A stretch of DNA of 61,844 bases from Pseudomonadota bacterium (GTDB lineage: Bacteria; Pseudomonadota; Gammaproteobacteria; Steroidobacterales; Steroidobacteraceae). This document shows positions 8,526-17,350 of this stretch, in pieces. The first letter of the stretch is position 1. The number at the start of each line of letters is the position of its first letter. Location: positions 1 through 61,844 of the forward strand of contig JAJYFF010000008.1 in assembly GCA_021785405.1 (NCBI GenBank). Reading direction: 5' to 3'. The notes below the pieces were generated by a model. The model was not told where the DNA came from and did no database searches. It saw only the letters and a list, made by a program, of their open reading frames with translations. The position numbers were made by a program, and so were the translations under genes.

Positions 8526-9361
8526 GCACGATCGCCCATCGGGGTCGGCGCCGCGCCGTGGCCGTGACGATCGCACTCCTCGCGAGCGCCGGGGCGAGTG
8601 CGCGGCCGGCGAGGGCCGAGATCCGGCCGCAAGCGGGCCCCGGGGACCCGCGCATCACGGTCGCTCGCTACGCGTCCGATCAGGTCTATCGATTGCGCGG
8701 GGTCGTCGGCTATCAAATCGACATCGAATTCGCGCCGGGAGAGCGATTCGTCGGCCTCGGTTCCGGCGACGTCGACGGACTCGCGTTCAGCGGTGTCCGG
8801 AATCATTTGTTCCTGAAGCCGAAGGCGAGCGACGTGGCGACGAACATCACGGTCCTCACGAACCGGCGTACCTATCAGTTCGCGTACTCGGTCGCGAAGG
8901 CGCCGTCCGACGGTGCTCCGCGCAATGCGATCTACGTGCTCGAGTTCCGGTATCCGCCCCGCAAGCACGAGGCCGGCGCGGTGGCGCAGCGCCTCGATCA
9001 GCGACTCCTGAACGGCGTCGCCGGGTCGGTTCGCAACGACGACTACTGGTATTGCGGGAATCCATCCCTCGAGCCGACCGCTGCGTGGGACGATGGCGTG
9101 CACACGCATCTGCGGTTCGCCGCACACGCGGAGATGCCGGCGATCTTCCTGCGCAATGACGACGGCAGCGAGTCGCTGCTGAATTTCAGCATCGCACGCG
9201 GCGTCGTGATCCTCGACCGCATCGCGCGACGCTTCGTCCTGCGACGCGGGCGTCTCACCGGGTGCATCGTCAACGAGGGGTATCACGGCGGCGGAACCCG
9301 CTTGGGAACCGAAACGCTGTCGCCGAACGTGCAGCGGGTGACACGGAGACGGCACCGATGA
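8522..9361 (+). CDS. virB9: VirB9 outer-membrane core protein
   Basis: This 279-residue periplasmic protein has a signal peptide (about residues 1-32, ending PARA-E), an N-terminal domain with YQIDIEFAPGERFVGLGSGD, and a C-terminal VirB9/CagX beta-sandwich with NYDYWYCGN-like (NDDYWYCGN) and NFSIARGVVILDRIARRFVLRRG. It pairs with VirB7 and VirB10 to build the ring across the outer membrane. Length is typical. The stop is coupled to virB10 through ATGA at 9358-9361. Confidence 0.92.
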   Translation: MSTIAHRGRRRAVAVTIALLASAGASARPARAEIRPQAGPGDPRITVARYASDQVYRLRGVVGYQIDIEFAPGERFVGLGSGDVDGLAFSGVRNHLFLKPKASDVATNITVLTNRRTYQFAYSVAKAPSDGAPRNAIYVLEFRYPPRKHEAGAVAQRLDQRLLNGVAGSVRNDDYWYCGNPSLEPTAAWDDGVHTHLRFAAHAEMPAIFLRNDDGSESLLNFSIARGVVILDRIARRFVLRRGRLTGCIVNEGYHGGGTRLGTETLSPNVQRVTRRRHR

Positions 9362-10515
9362 CTCGCGAGGACTCGACGGGTGGCGCGGTCGTGGGCGAGC
9401 GGACTCTGTCGATCGTGCACCGGGCCCGTGGCCTTACCAGCCGACTGAACGGCGCGCTCGCCGCGGTCTTGATCGCGGCGCTCGGCCTGGCGGGCCTCGC
9501 GTGGTACTACGCGCACTTGTGGCGAGGACCGCAGCGGCGGTCACCGGATTCGCATCCGATGCTCACCACGGTGCGCCAGGACCTCCCGCTACCGCCGCTC
9601 GGGCGCATCGTCCCGCCTTCCGCGCCGGCGCCCGCCCCCGATGACGTGGTGCACCCGGCGACCCCGCAGGCCTCGCCGCCGCCCACCGCGATTCCGCTCG
9701 TCGCCGCGCCGATCCCGATCGACACGGAGCCCCGGACGCCAGTCGTCCACAATTCAGCGCCGACGCCGACCGCCCTCGCGATGCAGCGACGGCTGTCCGG
9801 TGCGGCCTTCGTCGCCTCCGCCGGCGCCGTACCCGCCACGCGGTCGCTCGCGCGCGATCGTCGGGATTCGAGCGCGCTCGCGCGCCGGCTGGTCCCGACG
9901 CTCACGACCCCGGTCGAGGCGCAGCGTCTGCCGTCGATGCGGCTGCTGTTGCCGAAAGGTTCGTCCATCGATTGCACGCTGGAGACGGCGATCGACTCGA
10001 CCTTGCCCGGGTTCACGACCTGTGTCACCGCGACCGACACCTTCGGCGCGAACGGGGAAGTGGTGCTGCTCGAACGGGGAACGCAGCTCGTCGGCGAGGT
10101 TCGCGATCAGGTTCAGCAGGGAATGGCGCGGGTGTTCGTGCTGTGGACCGAAGCACGCACGCCGGACGGAATCGTCGTGCCGCTCGATTCGCCGGGGACC
10201 GATGCGCTCGGGCGCGCGGGGGTCGCCGGCCGGGTGAATCGCCACTTCTGGCAGCGCTTCGGAGCGGCGATGCTGATTTCGGTCGTGGATGCGGGCGCGC
10301 AAGCGCTCGCACAGGGTTCCAATCGGGGCGGCAGCGCACTGATCGTGAACCCTTCGGGTTCCGCGGAAGTCATGACCGAGGCGTTGCGCGGCACGGTCGC
10401 GATTCCCCCGACGGTCAACGTGCGGCAGGGAACGAGGATCCAGGTGCTGGTCGCGAGGGATCTCGACTTTCGTTCGGTCTACGCGCTGCAGATGGCCGCG
10501 AGCAAGCCGCGATGA
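9358..10515 (+). CDS. virB10: VirB10 T4SS scaffold protein
   Basis: This 385-residue TonB-like protein spans the envelope. It has a cytoplasmic N terminus, a membrane helix at about residues 34-52, a Pro/Ala-rich periplasmic spacer (about 75-140), and a C-terminal TrbI/VirB10 domain beginning near MRLLLPKGSSIDCTLET with the diagnostic LERGTQLVGEVRDQV and NRHFWQRFGAAMLISVVDAG. The last segment forms the outer-membrane channel helix. Both ends overlap neighbouring genes by four bases. Confidence 0.94.
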   Translation: MTREDSTGGAVVGERTLSIVHRARGLTSRLNGALAAVLIAALGLAGLAWYYAHLWRGPQRRSPDSHPMLTTVRQDLPLPPLGRIVPPSAPAPAPDDVVHPATPQASPPPTAIPLVAAPIPIDTEPRTPVVHNSAPTPTALAMQRRLSGAAFVASAGAVPATRSLARDRRDSSALARRLVPTLTTPVEAQRLPSMRLLLPKGSSIDCTLETAIDSTLPGFTTCVTATDTFGANGEVVLLERGTQLVGEVRDQVQQGMARVFVLWTEARTPDGIVVPLDSPGTDALGRAGVAGRVNRHFWQRFGAAMLISVVDAGAQALAQGSNRGGSALIVNPSGSAEVMTEALRGTVAIPPTVNVRQGTRIQVLVARDLDFRSVYALQMAASKPR

Positions 10516-11540
10516 CCGGTGACGGCACCGCGCTCTCGCTGACGTTGCGCCCCTTGCGTCCGTGGCTCGCGGACCCCGACGTCCTCGAACTGTGCATCAA
10601 TCGCCCCGGCGAAGCGTTCGTCGAGACCGCGACGGGCTGGCGTCGCGTCCCGTTGCCGTTCGCCGATTTCGATTGGTGCTCCCGACTCGCGCGGCTCGTC
10701 GCCAATTCCACGCACCAGAAGATCGACGAGACCTCACCGCTGTTGTCGGCCTGGCTCCCGGAGGGTGAGCGCATCCAGATCGTGATCCCGCCGGCGACGA
10801 CGTCCGGCTGCGTCGCGATCGCGATCCGGCGGCCGGCGGGCACGGTGTGGTCGATCGATGACCTTGCGCGGAACGGGATCTTCCGCGACACGGTGCGCGC
10901 CGGCGCGGAGACCGCGGGCGCCGACGAGGAACTCCAACGATTGCTCGGCACGCGCCGCTTCGAGGACTTCATGCGCCTCGCGGTACTCCGCCGCAAGAAC
11001 ATCCTGGTGTCCGGGCCGACCGGTTCCGGCAAGACGACCTGGACGAAGGCGTTGATTCGGGAGATCCCCTCCGACGAACGGATCATCACGATCGAGGACG
11101 CCCGGGAACTCGCGCTCGAGGGGCATCCGAACCACGTACGTCTCTACTACTCGAAGGACCGCCAAGGGCTCGCGCGGGTGACCCCGCGGCAATTGCTCGA
11201 ATCCTGTCTGCGAATGAAACCCGACCGGATCTTGCTCGCGGAGTTGCGATCCGATGAGGCCTTCGACTATCTGCGCAACGTCAATACCGGCCATCCCGGC
11301 TCGATCACGAGCATCCACGCGTCGAGCGCCCCGATGGCGTTCGAGCAGCTCGTGCTCTTGATCAAGCAGAATCCGAGTGGGCGCGCGCTCGCGAGGCGGG
11401 ACATTCGCGCGCTGCTGCGCGCCTCGATCGACGTCGTCGTGCAGTTCGGGCTCGAAGGCCATCGCCGGTGCATTCGCGAAGTCTGGTTCGAGCCCCGCTC
11501 GAGCCGCGCTCACGCTGCCCGTCTCGGCGTGTCGCCATGA
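10512..11540 (+). CDS. virB11: VirB11 T4SS traffic ATPase
   Basis: This 342-residue hexameric secretion ATPase docks on VirB4/VirD4 to switch between pilus building and DNA export. It has Walker A GPTGSGKT at residues 168-175, an Asp box IITIEDAREL at 191-200, Walker B-region ILLAELRSDEA near 240-250, and the His box GHPGSITSIHA at 260-270. The N-terminal half carries the DPDVLELCINRPGE substrate domain. It is the last of the contiguous virB2-virB11 block and overlaps the first coupling-protein gene by four bases. Confidence 0.95.
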   Translation: MTGDGTALSLTLRPLRPWLADPDVLELCINRPGEAFVETATGWRRVPLPFADFDWCSRLARLVANSTHQKIDETSPLLSAWLPEGERIQIVIPPATTSGCVAIAIRRPAGTVWSIDDLARNGIFRDTVRAGAETAGADEELQRLLGTRRFEDFMRLAVLRRKNILVSGPTGSGKTTWTKALIREIPSDERIITIEDARELALEGHPNHVRLYYSKDRQGLARVTPRQLLESCLRMKPDRILLAELRSDEAFDYLRNVNTGHPGSITSIHASSAPMAFEQLVLLIKQNPSGRALARRDIRALLRASIDVVVQFGLEGHRRCIREVWFEPRSSRAHAARLGVSP

Positions 11541-13174
11541 CGCTCGACGCGCTCGCGCAGGGCACCGTCGGCCTGTATGCCGCGTATGCCGCAGTGCAGG
11601 GGCCGATGCTCGCGGGACTCGCCCGCGGCCGGGCTCGCTTGCGCGAGTATCTGAAGTCGCCGCTGCTCGCCGCCCCGACGGCCGCGCTGGTCGGCGTCGC
11701 CGCGGCCCTCGGGAGATCGCTGATCGCGTCCGCCGGACTCGAGGATCCGGCGGCGTTCACGTTCGTCGCGAGCGTCGCACTCAGCGGGACGTTCGGTTAC
11801 GCGGGCGGGCGGTGGCTCGCGATGGCTGGGCGCCAGGAAACGGCTTATGGGCGGGGTTCCGTCCTCGATGAGGCGCCGATTGCGCGCCGCTCGTCGCGCG
11901 CCCGAACGGATCGCACCGACGAACGGGCCGCCGTGCATCTTGCCGGGATCGAGGTGCCTCGCAGCGACGAAGCCAAACACTTCAAGCTGATCGGCACGAC
12001 CGGCACCGGCAAGAGCACCGCGATCCGGGAATTGCTCGGCGATGCGCTCGCGCGTGGCGATCGCGCCGTCGTCGCCGATCCGGACGGTGGCTACCTCGAC
12101 CGCTTCTACGACCCGCGGCGCGGCGACGTGATCCTGAACCCGTTCGATCCGCGCTCGAGACGCTGGGATCTGTTCGGCGAGATCGACAACGACTACGACG
12201 TCGAGCAGCTCGCGCGCGCCTTGATCCCCGACCACGCCGGACCGGAGCGCAGCTGGCGGGACTATGCCCGGACGTTCTTTGCGGCGGTCACGGCCCAGGC
12301 GCGTGCCGCGGGGGTTCGCGACGTCGGCGAGATCTATCGGCTGCTCGTCGTCGCCGAACCCGCGGAGTTGCGCGTGTTGGTCCACGGGACCCCCGCGCAG
12401 CCCTTCCTCGACGAGCACAACGCGAGGATGTTCGACTCGGTGCGCTCGGTGACCAGCGCCGCCGTCGGCACGCTGCAGTACGTCGCGAACTCGTCGGCGG
12501 AACCCCTGTCGGTGCGTCGCTGGATCGCGAGCGGCGATCGCGGCGTGATGTTCCTGCCGTACGCCGCGGGGCAGATCGCGGCCCTGCGCAATACGATCTC
12601 GGCGTGGATGCGCCTCGGGATCTTCGAGGCGATGAACCGGGGTGGTGCGACGGCCGGCAGCTCTGCGCGGCGGCCACCGCTGTGGTTCGTGGTCGACGAG
12701 CTGGATGCGCTCGGACCGATCGACGGACTCAAGGATGCGCTCGCGCGCCTCCGGAAATTCGACGCTCGCTGCGTGCTCGGCTTTCAGTCGATCGCGCAAG
12801 TCTCGAACACGTACGGACAAGGCGAAGCGCATACGATCGTGGAAAATTGCAGCAATACCTTGATCTTGCGGTGCTCGGCGAGCGAGGGCGGCGGTACCGC
12901 GAGGTTCGCGTCGCAGCTGATCGGGGATCGCGAAGTCCGGCGCATCACCGTATCGAAGAGCCGGCGAGCCACCGAGTTCCTCGGTGCGACGACCCGGTCG
13001 GAACACTTCAGCATCGAGCCGACTCTGTTGCCATCCCAGATCGAGCGCTTGCCGGATCTGCACGGCTACCTGAAACACGCCTCCGCCGGGTCCTGGCGAC
13101 GCGTCGCGCTCGCACCGGACCCAGCGCACGATCACCGCCCGCGCGCGCACGACCTGGAGTTCGATCGTGAGTGA
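11537..13174 (+). CDS. Type IV coupling protein, copy 1 (VirD4/TraD family)
   Basis: This 545-residue DNA translocase recruits the relaxase-DNA complex to the secretion channel. Two hydrophobic segments lie at about residues 45-95. The TraD/TrwB DNA-binding ATPase core has Walker A GTTGTGKST at 153-161, DPDGGYLDRFYDPRRGDVILNPFDP just after it, and Walker B FVVDELDAL near 385. It is clearly paralogous to the gene at 13681. Copy 1 has a full membrane domain and about 75 more residues. It overlaps virB11 by four bases and the next gene by eight, so it belongs to the virB operon. Confidence 0.93.
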   Translation: MTLDALAQGTVGLYAAYAAVQGPMLAGLARGRARLREYLKSPLLAAPTAALVGVAAALGRSLIASAGLEDPAAFTFVASVALSGTFGYAGGRWLAMAGRQETAYGRGSVLDEAPIARRSSRARTDRTDERAAVHLAGIEVPRSDEAKHFKLIGTTGTGKSTAIRELLGDALARGDRAVVADPDGGYLDRFYDPRRGDVILNPFDPRSRRWDLFGEIDNDYDVEQLARALIPDHAGPERSWRDYARTFFAAVTAQARAAGVRDVGEIYRLLVVAEPAELRVLVHGTPAQPFLDEHNARMFDSVRSVTSAAVGTLQYVANSSAEPLSVRRWIASGDRGVMFLPYAAGQIAALRNTISAWMRLGIFEAMNRGGATAGSSARRPPLWFVVDELDALGPIDGLKDALARLRKFDARCVLGFQSIAQVSNTYGQGEAHTIVENCSNTLILRCSASEGGGTARFASQLIGDREVRRITVSKSRRATEFLGATTRSEHFSIEPTLLPSQIERLPDLHGYLKHASAGSWRRVALAPDPAHDHRPRAHDLEFDRE

Positions 13175-13679
13175 GCGCGGCGCGACGCCCGAGGACACGG
13201 TGCGCCTCGGCTTGTTGCTGGAGAACGCGCACGTCCAACAGCAGGGTGCCGCCGAGTCCATCGATCAGCTGCACGCATTGATGCAGGGTCTCGACGACGT
13301 CGTGCGCGACGAAATCCGCCGGACCTTGATCGAGGAACTCAAGGGACTCGACGCCGAGATCGCGACCAGCATCACGGGGTTGCGCCGCCTTCGCCGCGCC
13401 GTCTCGCTGCGCGCGGCCGCTTGGACGATCGGCGCGGCGATCGCGATACCGCTGCTCTGCGCGACGGTCTCGGGAGCGGTACGGCCGTCGATGCGCCGGA
13501 TCGGTCAACTCGCGGCGGAGCAAGCGTCGCTCGAGCGGAACGTGGCGACGCTGCGGGCGGCTGGCGGGCGCGTCGACTTGCGCCGCTGCGGCCGGCGTCG
13601 CCGCTGGTGTGTGCGGATCGACCGCGGCGCGACGCGGTACGGCCGCCACGGCGACTTTGCGATCATCGGCGGAGGTTGA
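13167..13679 (+). CDS. Small membrane protein between two coupling proteins, function unknown
   Basis: I do not recognise this 170-residue protein. It starts with a helical, Gln/Asp-rich cytoplasmic region (about 1-75) and has one membrane segment near residues 85-105. A likely short coiled coil follows (AAEQASLERNVATLRA), then a very basic Cys-containing stretch CGRRRRWC near residue 145. The layout resembles relaxosome accessory proteins such as MbeB/MobB that anchor the relaxase complex to the membrane, but that is only inference. It overlaps coupling protein 1 by eight bases and is followed two bases later by coupling protein 2. Confidence 0.7.
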   Translation: MSERGATPEDTVRLGLLLENAHVQQQGAAESIDQLHALMQGLDDVVRDEIRRTLIEELKGLDAEIATSITGLRRLRRAVSLRAAAWTIGAAIAIPLLCATVSGAVRPSMRRIGQLAAEQASLERNVATLRAAGGRVDLRRCGRRRRWCVRIDRGATRYGRHGDFAIIGGG

Positions 13680-13680
13680 C

Positions 13681-15087
13681 GTGTTGCCGTGGCCGCTGAA
13701 AGCGCTCGTCGACTCGCGGCCGCACGAGATCGTCGCGTTCGCCGTCGCGGCGCTGCCGATGCTGACCGCGGGACTCTTGCGGCTGCGCCCGCGGCATCGC
13801 GCGCGCGCCGGCGTGCGGCGCGGCGCCACGGTCCTGCGTTACCGCTTGCGGCTCGGCGCCGGCCGCCGCGGTGGTTGCGGGCGGATCACGCTCGCGGGGA
13901 TCCCGGTGCCGACGCCCGACGAGAGCAAGCACTTCAAGGTCCTCGGTACCACCGGAACGGGGAAGTCGACGGCGATACGTGAAATTCTCGCCGCGGCGCT
14001 CGGGCGGGGTGATCGGGCGGTGGTGACGGATCCCGACGGAGGCTATGTCGGACGGTTCTTCCGCGCGCGCCGCGGCGACGTGATCTTGAATCCGTTCGAC
14101 CCCGGCTCCTTGCGTTGGGACTGGCGCGAGGAGATGCACAATCCCTACGACGCCGAATTGCTCGCGAGTGCCTTGGTTCCTGCGTCGCCGGATGCGGCCG
14201 GGGAGGAGTGGCGTGGCTATGCGCGCACGTTCCTCGCCGCGGTGATCCGCCGCTCCTGGGAGATCGGACCGCGTCCCGGGGGCGACTTGTGGCGCCTGCT
14301 CGCGTTCGCACCGATCGCGCAACTGCGTCCGCTGGTCGCAGGGAGCGCGGCGCAACCATTTCTCGATCCCGACAACGCGCGCATGTTCGGATCGATTCGC
14401 TCGGTCGCGGCCTCCGCGGTCGCCGCGCTCGAGCACGTGCATGCGCAGCGGGCGCGGCGATTCTCGGTTCGTCGCTGGATCAGGGCGGCGGAACCCGCGG
14501 GCGTGCTGTTCATGCCGTACAAGGCGACCCAGATCGCGGCGCTGCGCACGCTGATCTCCGCGTGGATGCGCCTGGCGGTGTTCGAAGCGATGAACGCCGA
14601 CGAGGGCCGCGACCAGCGCCTGTGGTTCGTCGTCGACGAGTTGGACGCGCTCGGTGCGATCGACGGGTTGAAGGATGCGCTCGCGCGCCTGCGGAAGTTC
14701 GGCGGGCGCTGCGTGCTCGGCTTTCAGTCGGTTGCGCAGGTGTCGTCGACGTATGGCCACGGCAGCGCACAAACCATCGTAGAGAATTGCAGCAACACCT
14801 TGATCTTGCGGTGCGGGGGTAGCGAGAACGGCGGCACCTCGCAGTTCGCGTCGCGGTTGATCGGCGACCGCGAGGTCCGGCGGCGACAGACCGGCCGCAG
14901 CCGGGATCACGCGGGCGCGATCGGATCGAGGGCGTCGCGCCGGTCGACGAACGTCAGCGATCAGACCGTCGTCGAGACCGCGGTGCTCGCGTCCGAGATC
15001 GAGCGGCTGCCCGATCTGCACGGTTATCTGAAGCTCGCGTCATCGCCGGTGTGGCGCGAGGCGCGTCTGAGGGTCGGGGCGTGTTAG
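13681..15087 (+). CDS. Type IV coupling protein, copy 2 (VirD4/TraD family)
   Basis: This 468-residue paralogue of the gene at 11537 shares long runs with it, for example TGTGKSTAIRE, RGDVILNPFDP and LDALG-IDGLKDALARLRKF. Walker A GTTGTGKST is at residues 89-97 and Walker B FVVDELDAL near 316. The N-terminal membrane region is reduced to about one hydrophobic segment (15-33). I place the start at GTG 13681 because the preceding gene stops at 13679. The C-terminal part after REVRR diverges from copy 1. Both Walker motifs are intact, so it is probably active and may serve a different relaxosome or act with copy 1 in a mixed hexamer. Confidence 0.9.
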   Translation: MLPWPLKALVDSRPHEIVAFAVAALPMLTAGLLRLRPRHRARAGVRRGATVLRYRLRLGAGRRGGCGRITLAGIPVPTPDESKHFKVLGTTGTGKSTAIREILAAALGRGDRAVVTDPDGGYVGRFFRARRGDVILNPFDPGSLRWDWREEMHNPYDAELLASALVPASPDAAGEEWRGYARTFLAAVIRRSWEIGPRPGGDLWRLLAFAPIAQLRPLVAGSAAQPFLDPDNARMFGSIRSVAASAVAALEHVHAQRARRFSVRRWIRAAEPAGVLFMPYKATQIAALRTLISAWMRLAVFEAMNADEGRDQRLWFVVDELDALGAIDGLKDALARLRKFGGRCVLGFQSVAQVSSTYGHGSAQTIVENCSNTLILRCGGSENGGTSQFASRLIGDREVRRRQTGRSRDHAGAIGSRASRRSTNVSDQTVVETAVLASEIERLPDLHGYLKLASSPVWREARLRVGAC

Positions 15088-15608
15088 ACCGGCTCTTCCA
15101 TCCGTCGATCAACGTGCGTGCGACCCGCTACCTCGGGGCCCTCGCGCGTTGCTCGTGTCACCGGTGCGGACGCGAGATGGTCGCGATCGGGATCGCGCTC
15201 GAGGCCGGCCATCAAATGCGCATCGACGACGGCGCGCGAGGTGGCGTCGGACCGCTCGGGGGCGTCTGGCGCACGGTGCGCTCACCGGCTTGGCTGTTCG
15301 ACGTCGAGTACCTGCCGCGGCGGGTGCGCGTTCGCTTGCAGCGGCTGTCGCCCGGATACCGTCTCGCCGAGCGCCCGACCACGGGCGGCCACCGCTGGCT
15401 CAATCATTGCCCGCACTGCGGCGCCGTTCAGGACGACGATGACCTGCACGGCGAGCCGGACGTCGCCTTCATGCCGTTCTCGTTATCTGCCGCGGAGCGC
15501 ATCGAACTGCGCGCGATCGACGGGTCGTTCGTCGCGGCGATCGGCGGTCACTGCGACGATCCCCCGTTGTTCGGCGCGATGCGCCGGACGGGCCGGGCGC
15601 CGACCTGA
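15081..15608 (+). CDS. Zinc-ribbon-like protein of the transfer operon, function unknown
   Basis: This protein of about 175 residues is unrecognised as a family. It carries CSCHRCG near residues 24-30 and CPHCG near 110-114, which together could bind one zinc ion as a split ribbon. A third Cys follows in GHCDDP. No membrane segment is seen. The start is placed at the GTG overlapping the stop of coupling protein 2, and a longer start is possible. It sits ten bases upstream of the relaxase, so a DNA-contacting or relaxosome role is plausible but unproven. Confidence 0.65.
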   Translation: MLDRLFHPSINVRATRYLGALARCSCHRCGREMVAIGIALEAGHQMRIDDGARGGVGPLGGVWRTVRSPAWLFDVEYLPRRVRVRLQRLSPGYRLAERPTTGGHRWLNHCPHCGAVQDDDDLHGEPDVAFMPFSLSAAERIELRAIDGSFVAAIGGHCDDPPLFGAMRRTGRAPT

Positions 15609-15617
15609 GGCGGGCCG

Positions 15618-16583
15618 ATGGCCGTGTACTTCCTCTATATGAAGACGTTCGGCCGCGCGAACGGCAGCAGTGCCGTGAATGCGGCGGCGTACCGTGCCGG
15701 CGAGCGCCTGCACGACGAGCGAACCGGCCGGACCTACGATCATTCGTTCCGCGACGGGGTCTTGCACAAGGAGATCGTACTGCCGTCGAAATTCGCGGAC
15801 TCCGACCTCGGCTGGGCGAGCGAGCGTGCCTCGTTGTGGAACGCGGCCGAAGCCGCCGAATCGCGCAAGAACGCGCGCGTCGCGCGGGAGTTCCTGGTCG
15901 CGTTGCCGGCGGAGCTCGACGATGCCCGGCGCCGCGAGCTCGCGGTGGCCTTCGCCCGGAGCTTGTCCGATCGGTACCGGTTTGCGATCGACCTCGCGAT
16001 CCACGCGCCGCGGACCGATCCGCGCAATCACCATGCCCATCTGCTCGCGACGACGCGGGAGCTCGGCATCGAGGGCTTCGGCGCGAAGACGACGCTCGAG
16101 GTCGACGATGCTCGACGCAGTGCGCTCGGCTTGGAGCCGTTCTATCGCGAGGTGCTCGGCTTGCGCGAGCGTTGGGCGGTCGCGACGAATACCGCGCTGG
16201 CCGCGGCGAACGTGCCGGTTCGCGTCGATCATCGCAGCCTCGAAGCGCAAGGCATCGACCGTGAGCCGCGACCGCAGGTGCCGCGGGCGATCTGGCTGAT
16301 CGAGCAGCGCGGCGAGCGCAGCGTGCTCGGCGAACGGATTCGCGCCGAATTCGCTGCGAGAGTCGCCGCGCGCGCCGCGCGGACCGCGACCGCGGCCGCG
16401 AACACGGCGGCCGTTCGAGAGTCGGGTCCGTCGGTCGGGTCGGGACCGGCGGCGGGACCGGAGAGCCTCGAGACGGTTCGGCGGCGCGCGCGGGAAGCCT
16501 GGCTCGAGATGCGTCGGCGCGACGTCGCCACGCCGGACGCGGTGGCGCGGGATCGGGGGATCGATGACGATCACGGTCGCTGA
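15618..16583 (+). CDS. mobA: MobA/MobL-family relaxase
   Basis: This 321-residue protein is a MOBQ-type relaxase domain, which nicks oriT and stays bound to the 5' end for transfer. The N terminus SSAVNAAAYRAGERL supplies the candidate nicking tyrosine Tyr25. The metal-binding histidines lie in LAIHAPRTDPRNHHAHLLAT (His129, His138/139, His141). The protein ends in an Ala/Arg-rich tail and lacks the primase or helicase domain of large MobA proteins. It is oriented with the T4SS genes, and its end overlaps the phosphoribosyltransferase gene by 20 bases. An oriT should lie nearby but was not identified. Confidence 0.9.
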   Translation: MAVYFLYMKTFGRANGSSAVNAAAYRAGERLHDERTGRTYDHSFRDGVLHKEIVLPSKFADSDLGWASERASLWNAAEAAESRKNARVAREFLVALPAELDDARRRELAVAFARSLSDRYRFAIDLAIHAPRTDPRNHHAHLLATTRELGIEGFGAKTTLEVDDARRSALGLEPFYREVLGLRERWAVATNTALAAANVPVRVDHRSLEAQGIDREPRPQVPRAIWLIEQRGERSVLGERIRAEFAARVAARAARTATAAANTAAVRESGPSVGSGPAAGPESLETVRRRAREAWLEMRRRDVATPDAVARDRGIDDDHGR

Positions 16584-17280
16584 TCCGCGAGGCATGGCGC
16601 GCACCGGTGCGTTCGTCCCGGTCGCGGCGATCCCGATGGATGCGCGGGTCGAGGCGCTGCGATTCCTCGCGGCCTATGCCTATTCGCCCGCCGGCACCGA
16701 TCCGGTGTCGCGTCGGTCGCGCCGGCTGTGCGCGGCGATCAAGGCGGCCGACCCTGAAGTACTCGCAGGCGGCGCGCGGACGATCGCCGCGCTCGTGCGG
16801 GAGAGGGCGGATTTCGCGGCGCATCTCGACCCGGACGCGGTGCTCGTGCCGGTGCCGTCGAGCGTACCGCGGCCGACGGCCGAGACCGACGTGAGCGTCG
16901 ATATCGCGCGGGCGCTCGCGCGTTGCGGTATCGGCGCCGGCGTGCGTGCGGTCCTCGCGCGCGGCATGCCGGTGCGCAAGTCCGCGACGGCACCGGTCGG
17001 CGCGAGACCCTCCGTCGGAATGCACTTCGCGTCGTTCCGGATCGTCGCCACGCCGCTCGAATCCGCCGTGACGGCGTTCGTGCTCGTCGACGACGTCGTC
17101 TCGCGCGGTCGCACGCTGCTCGCCGCGGCCTGTCGGTTGCGCGAGCGGTTCCCGCGGACACCGATCGTCGCGGTGGCCTTGATGCGCACGCTGGGTTACG
17201 TGACCGATCTGCCAGGACTCACCGCTCCTTGCCTCGGTGACATTCACTGGCGACACGGGGATGCGGTGCGCAGGCCCTGA
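16564..17280 (+). CDS. Orphan phosphoribosyltransferase-like protein (ComF-like)
   Basis: This 238-residue protein has a type I PRTase fold signature: the PRPP-binding loop VLVDDVVSRGRTLL at about residues 173-186, preceded by a beta-strand LVPVPSS near 94-100. It lacks the Cys-rich zinc finger found at the front of ComF. ComF-type PRTases support DNA uptake in transformation by an unknown reaction; purine salvage enzymes share the loop. Because it overlaps the relaxase gene, a role in handling transferred DNA is the simplest idea. A second ATG at 16594, ten bases after the relaxase stop, is an alternative start. Confidence 0.8.
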   Translation: MTITVADPRGMARTGAFVPVAAIPMDARVEALRFLAAYAYSPAGTDPVSRRSRRLCAAIKAADPEVLAGGARTIAALVRERADFAAHLDPDAVLVPVPSSVPRPTAETDVSVDIARALARCGIGAGVRAVLARGMPVRKSATAPVGARPSVGMHFASFRIVATPLESAVTAFVLVDDVVSRGRTLLAAACRLRERFPRTPIVAVALMRTLGYVTDLPGLTAPCLGDIHWRHGDAVRRP

Positions 17281-17350
17281 GCGCGGTGCGGGTTGACCGG
17301 GGGCGGGGCGCGGCGGCATCGTACCGCGGCGCTTGCCACGAGCCCGATCG

